This document shows, one piece after another, positions 1-8,449 of a DNA stretch of 20,055 bases; the stretch's first letter is position 1, and the number at the start of each line of letters is the position of its first letter. Source of the stretch: SAR86 cluster bacterium (lineage in GTDB: Bacteria; Pseudomonadota; Gammaproteobacteria; Magnimaribacterales; D2472); the NCBI GenBank assembly GCA_016779285.1, contig JADHNV010000009.1, positions 1-20,055 of the forward strand. The letters run 5' to 3'. The translations under genes were made by a program, and so were the position numbers. Below the pieces are notes generated by a model. That model was not told the origin of the DNA and did not search any database. It saw only the letters and a list, made by a program, of their open reading frames with translations.

Positions 1-577
1 GTTCACTAATAGATTTAGAAAAATATTTATTTGCTGCAGCCTCGACTCCATAGGATCTATTGCCTAAAAAGATCGTATTTAAATACAAAGAAAAAATCTC
101 TTCCTTGCTTGCGTTGCTTTCTAGCTCAAAGGCTAAATAAATCTCTTTAATCTTTCGAAGTATTTTTTGCTCTCGGGATAATAGGTAGCCTCTAACAACC
201 TGCATTGTTATTGTGCCACCACCACTTACAATTTCTCCAGATTGAAGCATTTGATAAACAGCTCTAATTAGTGATGAAATTCTGATACCATCATGCTGAA
301 AAAATTGATCGTCTTCAGCTGCTAAAAATGCATTTTTAAGATTAAGCGGTATGTCCTCATACTCAATCGTTCTTCTCTTTTGATCGCCAAACTCTCCAAC
401 AAGCACTCCATCCGAAGTAAAGATCTTTAGCGGTATTTGCAAAACATCTTCATCCACTAAATCAATTTCAGGAAGGCTTGGTTTAATAAAAAGATATCCT
501 ACTCCGATTACCAATATTGATGAAAGTGTCCCAATCAGGGCAACCGATAATGTCAAATTTATCAATCTAATAAACAT
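1..577 (-). CDS. mrcA: Penicillin-binding protein 1A, N-terminal part (cut by window edge)
   Basis: My own translation of the minus strand from ATG 577-575 gives 192 residues running off the left edge. Residues ~5-32 form a signal-anchor helix, so the protein sits in the inner membrane with its catalytic part in the periplasm. The glycosyltransferase family 51 domain follows, with its motifs in order: EDDQFFQH (E88 is the expected catalytic Glu), GGGTITMQ (119-126), RKIKE (141-145), LYLN (164-167) and RSYGVEAA. This domain polymerises lipid II into glycan strands; the transpeptidase domain would lie outside the window. Related proteins usually read G-G-S-T in the second motif; here the Ser is Gly121. 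The gene is divergent from aroK, as ponA is near aroKB in Pseudomonas. Family is certain; 1A rather than another class A type rests on context and N-terminal similarity. Confidence 0.9.
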   Translation of the reverse strand, partial: MFIRLINLTLSVALIGTLSSILVIGVGYLFIKPSLPEIDLVDEDVLQIPLKIFTSDGVLVGEFGDQKRRTIEYEDIPLNLKNAFLAAEDDQFFQHDGIRISSLIRAVYQMLQSGEIVSGGGTITMQVVRGYLLSREQKILRKIKEIYLAFELESNASKEEIFSLYLNTIFLGNRSYGVEAAANKYFSKSISE

Positions 578-686
578 ACAAATTAAATAGTGATAATTTT
601 AAGTGTAACTCTGAAATATTTTGATGCATGAATTAGAATTATTTTACCCCTATAAATGATAGAATCAGCAACTTAAAAAACTAAGT
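578..686. promoter_or_regulatory. Divergent mrcA/aroK intergenic region with candidate aroK promoter
   Basis: This 109-bp AT-rich gap separates the two divergent start codons. On the plus strand TAGAAT (660-665) preceded by TGA (657-659) reads as an extended -10 element, which would start transcription near 672 and leave a leader of about 15 nt before the aroK ATG. A second AT-rich hexamer, TATAAA (651-656), lies just upstream. No good -35 is visible and no strong Shine-Dalgarno precedes aroK. For mrcA I see only AT-rich hexamers and make no specific call. Confidence 0.35.
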
Positions 687-1196
687 ATGAATATTTTTAT
701 TGTTGGACCCATGGGGTCAGGAAAAACTACTGTTGGCAAGATAGTGGCGGGTGAGCTTTTTTTAGATTTTCATGATACTGATGCAAAGATTGAAGAAAGC
801 ACAGGCGTAACCATAGATTGGATCTTTGACATAGAGGGTGAAGTAGGTTTTAGGAAAAGGGAAACTGCCACCTTAAAAGAAATGGTTGCATTAAATTCAA
901 TTGTTCTTGCAACAGGTGGAGGTATCGTTATCGAAGAAGAGAATAGAGAGCTTTTGGCCTCAAGAGGCACAGTATTCTATCTGCATACCCCATTAAATAC
1001 TCAAGTTGAGAGAACAATGAAAGATAAGGATAGGCCATTACTCAAAGGCAAAGACCCTGAAAAAGTATTGGCAGACCTCCAGCAATCAAGGCAAGCTTTC
1101 TATGAGGAAGTCTCAGATCATATAATTAATACCGAAAATAAAAGCGGCTCAGAAGTTGCAAACGAAATTGTGAAGCTCGTAAAAAATTATGGCTAA
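687..1196 (+). CDS. aroK: Shikimate kinase
   Basis: Cytoplasmic enzyme that phosphorylates shikimate at the 3-hydroxyl with ATP, the fifth step of chorismate and aromatic amino acid synthesis. The 169-residue length is normal. Visible motifs: Walker A GPMGSGKTT (7-15), shikimate-binding D30-T-D32, FRKRE (R56 and R58), the GGG loop (78-80), the lid motif RPLL (116-119) and the conserved R135. The ATG at 687 is chosen because the P-loop begins six residues later, as is usual in this family. The last 8 bp (ATGGCTAA) overlap the start of aroB, so the two are very likely translationally coupled. Confidence 0.96.
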   Translation: MNIFIVGPMGSGKTTVGKIVAGELFLDFHDTDAKIEESTGVTIDWIFDIEGEVGFRKRETATLKEMVALNSIVLATGGGIVIEEENRELLASRGTVFYLHTPLNTQVERTMKDKDRPLLKGKDPEKVLADLQQSRQAFYEEVSDHIINTENKSGSEVANEIVKLVKNYG

Positions 1197-2262
1197 AGAG
1201 CTATTTGCAGGGCAAAAAAACAATAGATACAAAATTGTAATCAGCAAAGCAGCTATTTCTAAAAAAAATCTAGCTCCGCTTCTTAAAGAACATAGAAAAA
1301 CTCTCGTTATTTCAGATGATGGAGTTCCGGTAAACATCCTTAACAAAGTGGTTGCTGTCTGCAAGCCATCAACAAAAGTTTTTAAAATTATCCTGAAACA
1401 TGGAGAGCAAGCTAAATCCATTCAAAACTTTCAGAGAATATTAAATTTTTTAGCAAATAATAATTTTGATAGAACAGATTTGATAATGGCTGTGGGTGGT
1501 GGAGTTGTTGGAGATATTTCTGGTTATGTTGCGAGCTCTTACTTAAGAGGCATTCAATTCATACAAGTACCTACTACCCTCCTTGCTCAGGTGGATTCTT
1601 CGGTGGGCGGCAAGACTGCAATTAATATTACAGCCGGTAAAAATCTTGTTGGGGCATTTTATAACCCAAAAGGTGTAATCATAGAAACATCAGTGCTTAA
1701 GAATCTTCCCACTAGAGAATTCAAGGCCGGATTAGCAGAAGTTATCAAATATGCTCTCATTCAAAATAAACCTCTCTTTTCATTACTCAGGTTGCATGCT
1801 GATGAAATATTGTCGATGGATCCTCACCTCATCGAAGAGATAATTTATCTATCAATCCAAACTAAGGCAAAGATTGTCTCAAAAGATGAGAGAGAAAATG
1901 GTATCCGTGCAATTTTAAATTTTGGTCATACGTTTGGGCATGCTATTGAAGCACATGGTAAATATAAAAAAATTCTTCATGGAGAAGCTGTTGCTAAAGG
2001 AATGAAGATTGCCTCTAAGATTTCATATTTAGAAGATCTAATTTCTAAAAAAGAACTCCAAGAAATCATTGCTTTATTAGAAAAATATGGATTTGATCTA
2101 TCTCTTAAACAATATAAGTATGGAGAATTAAAACCCTTTATTTTTAGAGATAAAAAAATTAAAAAAGGTAAATTGAATCTTGTACTTCTAAATAAATTAT
2201 CAAATGCAATAGTAATCAGTTCATTTGAAGCAAAAAACCTTTCAAAAGGGCTAAAAGACTAA
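1189..2262 (+). CDS. aroB: 3-dehydroquinate synthase
   Basis: Converts DAHP to 3-dehydroquinate, the second shikimate-pathway step, using bound NAD+ and a divalent metal. The 357-residue length is typical. The NAD-binding GGGVVGD lies at 103-109, followed by the PTTLLAQVDSSVGGKTAIN segment with substrate-binding K142. The metal ligands E184, H247 (GHTFGH) and H264 (LHGEAVA) are all present. It overlaps aroK by 8 bp and probably shares its transcript. Its stop codon is 1 bp from the stop of the oppositely oriented gltB, so no room is left for a terminator outside coding sequence. Confidence 0.96.
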   Translation: MAKELFAGQKNNRYKIVISKAAISKKNLAPLLKEHRKTLVISDDGVPVNILNKVVAVCKPSTKVFKIILKHGEQAKSIQNFQRILNFLANNNFDRTDLIMAVGGGVVGDISGYVASSYLRGIQFIQVPTTLLAQVDSSVGGKTAINITAGKNLVGAFYNPKGVIIETSVLKNLPTREFKAGLAEVIKYALIQNKPLFSLLRLHADEILSMDPHLIEEIIYLSIQTKAKIVSKDERENGIRAILNFGHTFGHAIEAHGKYKKILHGEAVAKGMKIASKISYLEDLISKKELQEIIALLEKYGFDLSLKQYKYGELKPFIFRDKKIKKGKLNLVLLNKLSNAIVISSFEAKNLSKGLKD

Positions 2263-2263
2263 C

Positions 2264-5200
2264 CTAGGCTGCGTTAGCTGTAGTTGCTTTCAACAGATCT
2301 TGGATATTTAAAGCTGCAGGTGATACTAGCCAAAATGATGGCTCAAATCTATCGAATTCATCTAAAATGAGCTTGGCTCTTTCGCTTTTAGTTTCTTTGA
2401 TATGACGCGCAAGGATTTGTTTTAAAAACTTCCTATGAGATTCCATTTCTTCACTAACAATTCTATCTAAGTTAATTAGGCTTCTGTTGCATTGATCAAA
2501 GAACCTTCTATCAGTATCAAGCACATATGCAAAACCTCCAGTCATGCCTGCTCCAAAATTAGCACCGACACTGCCTAAAACTGTTACATGTCCGCCTGTC
2601 ATATATTCACAACAATGATCTCCAGCACCTTCAATAACAGCGGAAGCTCCAGAATTTCGAACAGCAAATCTTTCACCTACGCATCCACCAACATAAAGCT
2701 CCCCGCCTGTAGCGCCATATAATGCTGTGTTACCAACTAAAACGGTGGGAGCTGTTTGAGATGCATAATCAGCAGAACTTGAAATTACAATCTTGCCTCC
2801 ATTCATGCCTTTGCCCACATAATCGTTTGCATCACCATCTAAATTTAAAGTTAGTCCAGCAGCATTCCATACACCAAAGCTTTGACCTGCAGATCCAGTA
2901 AAGTTAAGAGTTTGATTATGCTTCAGCCCTTTCTCACCAAATAAAGAAGCAATGAAACCAGAAGCCTGCGCTCCAACAGACCTATCACGATTTGAAATCT
3001 TATAATGAAAATAGGATTTTTGATCTTGAGCAATTGAAGATCTAATGTCTTGAAGAATCTTTGCATTTAAATTGCCTTTATCCCATGGATCATTTGAAGA
3101 AGTATTACAGTAATGCGGAGCAGTGGATTTTTTATCAGAGTATAAAATTGGAGAGAGATCTATGTTTTTTGTTGAGGGATTTTCTTGAGTAATATCTTTC
3201 AGGTACTGTGTTTGGCCAATAATGGATTCAAGGTTAGGTACCCCTAATTTAATTAAAATTTCTTGCACTTCCTTTGCTATAAAAGAGAAATAATTAACGA
3301 CTCTTTCTTTCTCGCCAATGAAGTGATGATCAATAATATCTCTTCTTTGAGTTGCCACGCCAGTAGCACAATTATTTAGATGGCAAATTCTTAAATATTT
3401 ACAGCCCATTGCAATCATTGGCCCAGTTCCAAAACCAAATGATTCCGCTCCAAGAATTGCAGCTTTGACTACATCCAATCCAGTTTTTAAACCACCATCA
3501 GCTTGCAATCTCACTTTATGCCTTAAATTGCTAGCCCTAAGAGCTTGATGAGCCTCAGAAAGACCTAATTCCCACGGAGAGCCCGCATAACGAATTGAAG
3601 ATAAAGGACTTGCACCCGTTCCACCGTCATGACCAGAAATAGTGATTAAATCTGCATAAGCCTTAGCAACACCGGCAGCAATTGTTCCAACCCCTGGCTC
3701 AGAAACTAACTTCACAGAAACCAATGCTTTTGAATTTACCTGCTTTAGATCAAAGATTAATTGAGCCAAGTCCTCAATAGAATAAATATCATGATGCGGT
3801 GGTGGGGATATTAAGGTAATTCCAGGGGTTGAATATCTCAGTTTTGCAATTAACCCATTTACTTTAGCTCCAGGAAGTTGTCCGCCCTCGCCTGGTTTTG
3901 CGCCCTGCGCTATTTTTATTTGCAATACCTCAGCATTCACTAAATATTCAGGCGTTACACCAAATCGACCTGAAGCTACTTGTTTTATTTTTGACATCTT
4001 TGAGGTCCCATATCTCTCTTTGGCCTCTCCACCCTCTCCAGAATTTGATCTTGCACCCATGCTATTCATCGCTTCGGCTAGAGTTTCATGAGCATCTGGA
4101 GATAAGGCACCAAGACTCATACCTGCAGAATCAAACTTTTTTAGTAGCTCTTTTGTATCATAGGGCTCAACCTTTTTTGGTTTAGAGGGAAATCTCAACT
4201 CCATCAAATCTCTAAGCATTGCGGGATCTCTTTCATTCACAAGGCTAGCGTAATCTTCATAAGATTGTTGCGAGCCTGAGCTAACTGCTTCTTGAAGTTT
4301 TTTTACAACCTCAGGGTTATAGGCGTGATATTCCCCACCATGAACAAATTTTAATAATCCTCCAAGGCCAATTTCACTTACATTAGAATTCGCATATTTG
4401 TTCAAAGATCGCATTTCAGCATCTAGATCATCGAAGGTTTTTCCGCCTACCCTGCTCACAGTATTAGTAAAAGATAAATCAACAACATCTGAGTTTAAGC
4501 CAACAATTTCATGCAATTGAGAGCCTCGATAGCTAGAAATTGTAGAGATACCAATTTTAGAAATAATTTTTAAAAGCCCCTTATTGATACCTTTTCGATA
4601 TCGAGCACAATTAGCTGTTGGACTACCTTTTAGTTCCTTGCGATGAGTTAAATCTAATATAGTTTGAAAAGCCAGCCATGGAAAAACTGCGGTGGCTCCA
4701 AAACTTAATAAGCATGCTATTTGATGAGTGTCTCTAGCTGTGGCAGAGCTCACGATTAAGTTAGCGTCAGATCTCAAGCCAAGCTTAACAAGTTCCTGAT
4801 GTATGCAACCAACTGCAAGTAAAGCATTAATTGATAGCTTATTATTATCAGGTAATTTCTCATTTAAATGGATGATTACTTCACCTTTTTGCACAGCAGC
4901 TACAACTTTTTTTGTTAATGCATGCAAAGCATCCTTAAGGTTTGATTGCATTGAATACTGCAGATCAAAATTTTTAGATGAAAAATAAGGGTTTTTTAGT
5001 AAGGCTAAAAGTTTTTTATGTGAAAGAACTGGTGATGTGGTTACAATTCTTTTGGCATGATCTTTTGATTCTTCAAAAATATTTAACTCAGGCCCAAAGC
5101 ATGCCTCCAGGGACATAACGCTTGATTCTCTTAAAGAGTCAATTGGCGGATTCGTTACCTGTGCAAATTGTTGCCTAAAAAAATCATATATAGATCTTGG

Positions 5201-6712
5201 CATTGAGCTTAGCACTGCCAAGGCTGTGTCATCGCCCATCGAACCAGTACCTTCAATACCATCAAGGGCAAGTGGTTTTATAACAGACACTCTCTCTTCA
5301 TTAAACAAAGAAAATAGCTTTGATGATTTTATAAATTCAGAGTGTGGAATTTTTTTGATTCCTGGACCCTCAAATGCATCTAAAGAGGACTCAAGATAAA
5401 TGGCAGATTTTTTTAACCACTCTCGGTAAGGCTTTCTTTGTTTTAATTGATCATCAACCATCCTTTGATCTAGGATTTCACCAGACTCAGTATTTACTGC
5501 AAAAATCCCGCCTGGGCTTAACCGTCCTTTTTGAAGAATTTCTTCATCCTCAACTGGATAAATGCCTGTTTCAGATGCTACTGTGATCATTCCATTGATG
5601 AGTATTTGGTATCTAGCTGGTCTTAAGCCATTTCTATCTAACGCACAGATTGCCCAACTACCATCGGACATAACAATCCCCGCAGGGCCATCCCATGCTT
5701 CCATATGCATAGAATTGTATTCATGAAAAGCTCTGACCTCTGGATCCATGGTGTGAATATTTTGCCAGGCAGGAGGTAATACCATACGAATTGATCGAAA
5801 GAAGTTTATTCCACCTTTGACAAGCAACTCGATCATATTATCCAAAGCGGATGAATCTGATCCTGCTTCATTAACAAGGTATTTGAATTGACCTATACCA
5901 GGGATGAGGGGGGTAGAGAATTTTGAGGCACGAGCCTTGACCCAATTTCTATTTCCACGAATCGCATTTATTTCTCCGTTATGAGCTAGCAGTCTGAAAG
6001 GTTGAGCCAAATGCCACATTGGCTGAGTATTTGTGGAAAATCTTTGATGGAATAAACAAATCTTGGCAGTAAAAGATTTTTTGGATAAGTCTTCATAGAA
6101 TTTACTAATTGCATCAGGCAGCATCAAACCCTTATAAACAATGGTTTGGCTAGACATGCTACAAATATATAATTTTTCATCATTGTTATGTAATTCTTCA
6201 ATTTTTTTTCTGGCTTGAAGAAGGCATGACTCAAACCTCTCTTTATTAAAATCTTTTGAGATTGGTGTAATAAATATTTGATTAATTTTGGGAAGAGATT
6301 CGAGAGCTATTTCACCGAGAACAGACTTATTGATCGGCACCTTTCGAATACATTGAAAGATTAAATTTTCAGATTCTAATATTTTTTTAATCGCAGGAAG
6401 ATCTTTACTAAGCTCAGCAGATGAAAAAATTTGGGCTATGCCGAATAATTCGGGTAATTGAAATTTAAATTCTTTCTTAATTTTTTCATGGAAAAACTTT
6501 TGATTTAAATCAAATAAAAGACCGCAGCCGTCACCAGTTTTGCCATCTGCTCCAATCGCACCCCTATGCGTCATACTTGTTAAGCCAGCAATTGAGCGTT
6601 TTACAACTTCTCTATTTTGCTCTCCATGACGATTAACTATAAGCCCAAAGCCACAGTTATCCTTGGCTTGAGATTCTTGGTAAAGCGATATATTTGAGTT
6701 TTGTTGCGACAT
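2264..6712 (-). CDS. gltB: Glutamate synthase (NADPH), large (alpha) subunit
   Basis: Transfers the amide of glutamine to 2-oxoglutarate, giving two glutamates (ammonia assimilation, GOGAT). The 1482-residue length matches the bacterial alpha subunit. A short propeptide (1-19) precedes C20 in DNCGFGLI, the N-terminal nucleophile of the class II glutaminase domain (~20-430). The central domain follows, then the FMN/2-oxoglutarate synthase domain, which starts around 858 with GMSLGALSPDAHE and SNSGEGGE. The 3Fe-4S cysteines are C1104, C1110 and C1115 (C-x5-C-x4-C). The GXGXG beta-helix domain occupies ~1270-1440. All key residues are intact. Unusually for this enzyme, gltB is divergent from gltD and convergent with aroB (1-bp gap), whereas related bacteria have gltB-gltD in one operon. 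No clear Shine-Dalgarno precedes the start. Confidence 0.97.
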   Translation of the reverse strand: MSQQNSNISLYQESQAKDNCGFGLIVNRHGEQNREVVKRSIAGLTSMTHRGAIGADGKTGDGCGLLFDLNQKFFHEKIKKEFKFQLPELFGIAQIFSSAELSKDLPAIKKILESENLIFQCIRKVPINKSVLGEIALESLPKINQIFITPISKDFNKERFESCLLQARKKIEELHNNDEKLYICSMSSQTIVYKGLMLPDAISKFYEDLSKKSFTAKICLFHQRFSTNTQPMWHLAQPFRLLAHNGEINAIRGNRNWVKARASKFSTPLIPGIGQFKYLVNEAGSDSSALDNMIELLVKGGINFFRSIRMVLPPAWQNIHTMDPEVRAFHEYNSMHMEAWDGPAGIVMSDGSWAICALDRNGLRPARYQILINGMITVASETGIYPVEDEEILQKGRLSPGGIFAVNTESGEILDQRMVDDQLKQRKPYREWLKKSAIYLESSLDAFEGPGIKKIPHSEFIKSSKLFSLFNEERVSVIKPLALDGIEGTGSMGDDTALAVLSSMPRSIYDFFRQQFAQVTNPPIDSLRESSVMSLEACFGPELNIFEESKDHAKRIVTTSPVLSHKKLLALLKNPYFSSKNFDLQYSMQSNLKDALHALTKKVVAAVQKGEVIIHLNEKLPDNNKLSINALLAVGCIHQELVKLGLRSDANLIVSSATARDTHQIACLLSFGATAVFPWLAFQTILDLTHRKELKGSPTANCARYRKGINKGLLKIISKIGISTISSYRGSQLHEIVGLNSDVVDLSFTNTVSRVGGKTFDDLDAEMRSLNKYANSNVSEIGLGGLLKFVHGGEYHAYNPEVVKKLQEAVSSGSQQSYEDYASLVNERDPAMLRDLMELRFPSKPKKVEPYDTKELLKKFDSAGMSLGALSPDAHETLAEAMNSMGARSNSGEGGEAKERYGTSKMSKIKQVASGRFGVTPEYLVNAEVLQIKIAQGAKPGEGGQLPGAKVNGLIAKLRYSTPGITLISPPPHHDIYSIEDLAQLIFDLKQVNSKALVSVKLVSEPGVGTIAAGVAKAYADLITISGHDGGTGASPLSSIRYAGSPWELGLSEAHQALRASNLRHKVRLQADGGLKTGLDVVKAAILGAESFGFGTGPMIAMGCKYLRICHLNNCATGVATQRRDIIDHHFIGEKERVVNYFSFIAKEVQEILIKLGVPNLESIIGQTQYLKDITQENPSTKNIDLSPILYSDKKSTAPHYCNTSSNDPWDKGNLNAKILQDIRSSIAQDQKSYFHYKISNRDRSVGAQASGFIASLFGEKGLKHNQTLNFTGSAGQSFGVWNAAGLTLNLDGDANDYVGKGMNGGKIVISSSADYASQTAPTVLVGNTALYGATGGELYVGGCVGERFAVRNSGASAVIEGAGDHCCEYMTGGHVTVLGSVGANFGAGMTGGFAYVLDTDRRFFDQCNRSLINLDRIVSEEMESHRKFLKQILARHIKETKSERAKLILDEFDRFEPSFWLVSPAALNIQDLLKATTANAA

Positions 6713-6781
6713 TGAATTATGAATATTAACACAATAATGTCATACTATGTCATACATACTAGATGTAACAAAAAAAAATTT
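6713..6781. promoter_or_regulatory. Divergent gltB/gltD control region with 9-bp direct repeat
   Basis: This 69-bp AT-rich interval lies between the gltB start and the preferred gltD start (6782). It must hold promoters for both strands. Two copies of ATGTCATAC occur at 6737-6745 and 6747-6755, 10 bp apart start to start, about one helical turn. On the minus strand they read GTATGACAT, which contains ATGACA, a fair -35 match; CATAAT, 16 nt downstream of one copy, is a fair -10 match for gltB but lies only 3 nt before the ATG. Promoter assignments are weak; the repeat itself is plain in the sequence. Confidence 0.4.
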
Positions 6782-8449
6782 ATGAGCGTAAAAAATAAAC
6801 AATATCAAATTGAAAAAGGTTTGTTGCTTTTTACTCAGCCGCGCTCTCCATATTTTTATGGAAAAATTAGATTGAACAGAAAATATAAAACCAAATCATT
6901 TGCCCCCATTACGGATCTGGAAGAAGCAAAAGTGATGCTTTATGAATGGCGCAAAGAGCTTTTAAGCCAAAACACTATTCCTGTATCAACAATACAATCT
7001 TCTGAAAATTTTAAATCGAGATCAGAGTACGTAGAGCATGTTCCTCTAAAAAATGATTTTCAGTTTCTCGATGTTGGTCGTTATGATCCAAAAAAGAAAA
7101 ACATTGAAGAAAGAAAAATTAATTTTGTGGAAATTTACGGTGATTACAATCAATCCGAGGCATCAAATCAATCTCATCGTTGCCTAGATTGTGGAAACCC
7201 ATACTGTGAATGGAAATGTCCTGTTCATAACTATATCCCGGATTGGTTAAAGCTCGTCAACGATGGCAATATTATGGAGGCAGCCGATTTATGCCACCAA
7301 ACAAATTCTTTGCCAGAGATGTGTGGTCGGGTTTGTCCTCAAGACCGATTATGTGAAGGAGCTTGCACTCTTAATGATGGTTTTGGTGCTGTGAGTATAG
7401 GCAACATTGAGAAATATATAACAGATACTGCAATTGAAATGGGGTGGAAGCCAGATCTAAGTAGTAGGACTTGGACTAATAAAAAGGTTGCAATTGTTGG
7501 GGCTGGGCCCGCAGGCATTGGGTGCGCAGATGTGCTGATACGAGCTGGAATTAATTGTGATGTATATGACAAACACCCAGAAATTGGTGGCTTGCTGACA
7601 TTTGGAATTCCAGAATTTAAGCTTGAAAAAAGCGTAGTTCGAAGACGTCGAAAACTGCTTGAAGAAATGGGTATTAAATTTCATCTTAATAAAGAAGTTG
7701 GAAAAGATATTTCTTTCAAAAATTTATATGAGAGGTATGATGCGGTGTTTTTGGGGATGGGAACCTACACTTCCTTGGAGGGAGGATTTAAAGGAGAAGA
7801 TTTGCCGCAAGTACACAAAGCAATTGATTACCTAATCGGAAATACAAACCATCTTTTAAAATTTCAACAAAAAGAATCTGACTACATTAATTTGAATGGT
7901 AAGGATATTGTTATCTTGGGTGGTGGAGATACTGCAATGGACTGCAATAGAACTGCTATAAGACAAGGAGCAAAATCTGTGACTTGCTTATACAGAAGAG
8001 ATGAGGAAAATATGCCTGGCTCCAGAAGAGAAGTTGTCAACGCCAAAGAAGAAGGTGTCATATTTAAATTTAATATCCAACCAATAGAAATCATTGGCAA
8101 CCAAAAGGTTGAAGGCATTAAAACTATACAAACTAAACTAGGTGAACCTGATCAAAATGGAAGACGGGTACCTGTTCCAATTCAAGGCAGTGAAACAATT
8201 TATCCTGCTGATGAAGTTGTAATTGCTTTTGGTTTTAGGTCTAGTCCAGCGAACTGGTTTGATGATTTTAAAATTCACATTGATAAATCTGGCTTAGTGG
8301 TTGCTCCAGAAGGACAAGAATTAAAGTTTCAGACTTCTAATCCAAAGATTTTTTCGGGTGGAGATATGGTCAGAGGGTCTGATTTAGTTGTAACTGCTAT
8401 CTGGGAAGGAAGAGAGGCTGCTAAAAGTATCATACAATTCGTTTCATAA
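6782..8449 (+). CDS. gltD: Glutamate synthase small (beta) subunit with integrase-like N-terminal extension
   Basis: Supplies electrons from NADPH through FAD and 4Fe-4S clusters to GltB. Numbered from ATG 6782 (555 aa), the standard GltD body begins near residue 88-91 (NDFQFLDVGRYDP). Cysteine sets are C134/C137/C142/C146 and C181/C185/C191/C195. The FAD motif GAGPAG is at 240-245 and the NADPH motif LGGGDTAMD begins at ~379. Family members are ~470-480 aa, so about 90 residues are extra. Residues 1-63 (KGLLLFTQPRSPYFYGKIRL, then YKTKS, DLEEAK, LYEWRKELL) resemble the N-terminal arm of tyrosine recombinases; this is recognition by eye. No in-frame ATG, GTG or TTG lies at the usual GltD start; the nearest upstream in-frame ATG is residue 52. 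The reading frame is open from ATG 6719 (576 aa), but that start is 6 bp from the gltB start, so 6782 is preferred. The stop TAA abuts the hemE ATG. Confidence 0.9.
   Translation: MSVKNKQYQIEKGLLLFTQPRSPYFYGKIRLNRKYKTKSFAPITDLEEAKVMLYEWRKELLSQNTIPVSTIQSSENFKSRSEYVEHVPLKNDFQFLDVGRYDPKKKNIEERKINFVEIYGDYNQSEASNQSHRCLDCGNPYCEWKCPVHNYIPDWLKLVNDGNIMEAADLCHQTNSLPEMCGRVCPQDRLCEGACTLNDGFGAVSIGNIEKYITDTAIEMGWKPDLSSRTWTNKKVAIVGAGPAGIGCADVLIRAGINCDVYDKHPEIGGLLTFGIPEFKLEKSVVRRRRKLLEEMGIKFHLNKEVGKDISFKNLYERYDAVFLGMGTYTSLEGGFKGEDLPQVHKAIDYLIGNTNHLLKFQQKESDYINLNGKDIVILGGGDTAMDCNRTAIRQGAKSVTCLYRRDEENMPGSRREVVNAKEEGVIFKFNIQPIEIIGNQKVEGIKTIQTKLGEPDQNGRRVPVPIQGSETIYPADEVVIAFGFRSSPANWFDDFKIHIDKSGLVVAPEGQELKFQTSNPKIFSGGDMVRGSDLVVTAIWEGREAAKSIIQFVS

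Noticed and set aside
2232..2250. Terminator for gltB inside the aroB 3' end (minus-strand CCTT-TTGA-AAGG followed by six T)
   Set aside because: The stem has only four pairs and is too weak to call; it also lies within conserved coding sequence.
3898..4185. Plus-strand open frame of 95 codons inside gltB, and similar antisense frames elsewhere
   Set aside because: These are frames opposite strongly conserved coding sequence, with no start signals or recognisable protein motifs.
6719..6781. Longer gltD start at 6719 adding 21 residues
   Set aside because: It begins 6 bp from the gltB start codon and would leave no space for the divergent promoters. The added residues (MNINTIMSYYVIHTR) look like non-coding AT-rich sequence and include the direct repeat, so 6782 is preferred, though not proven.
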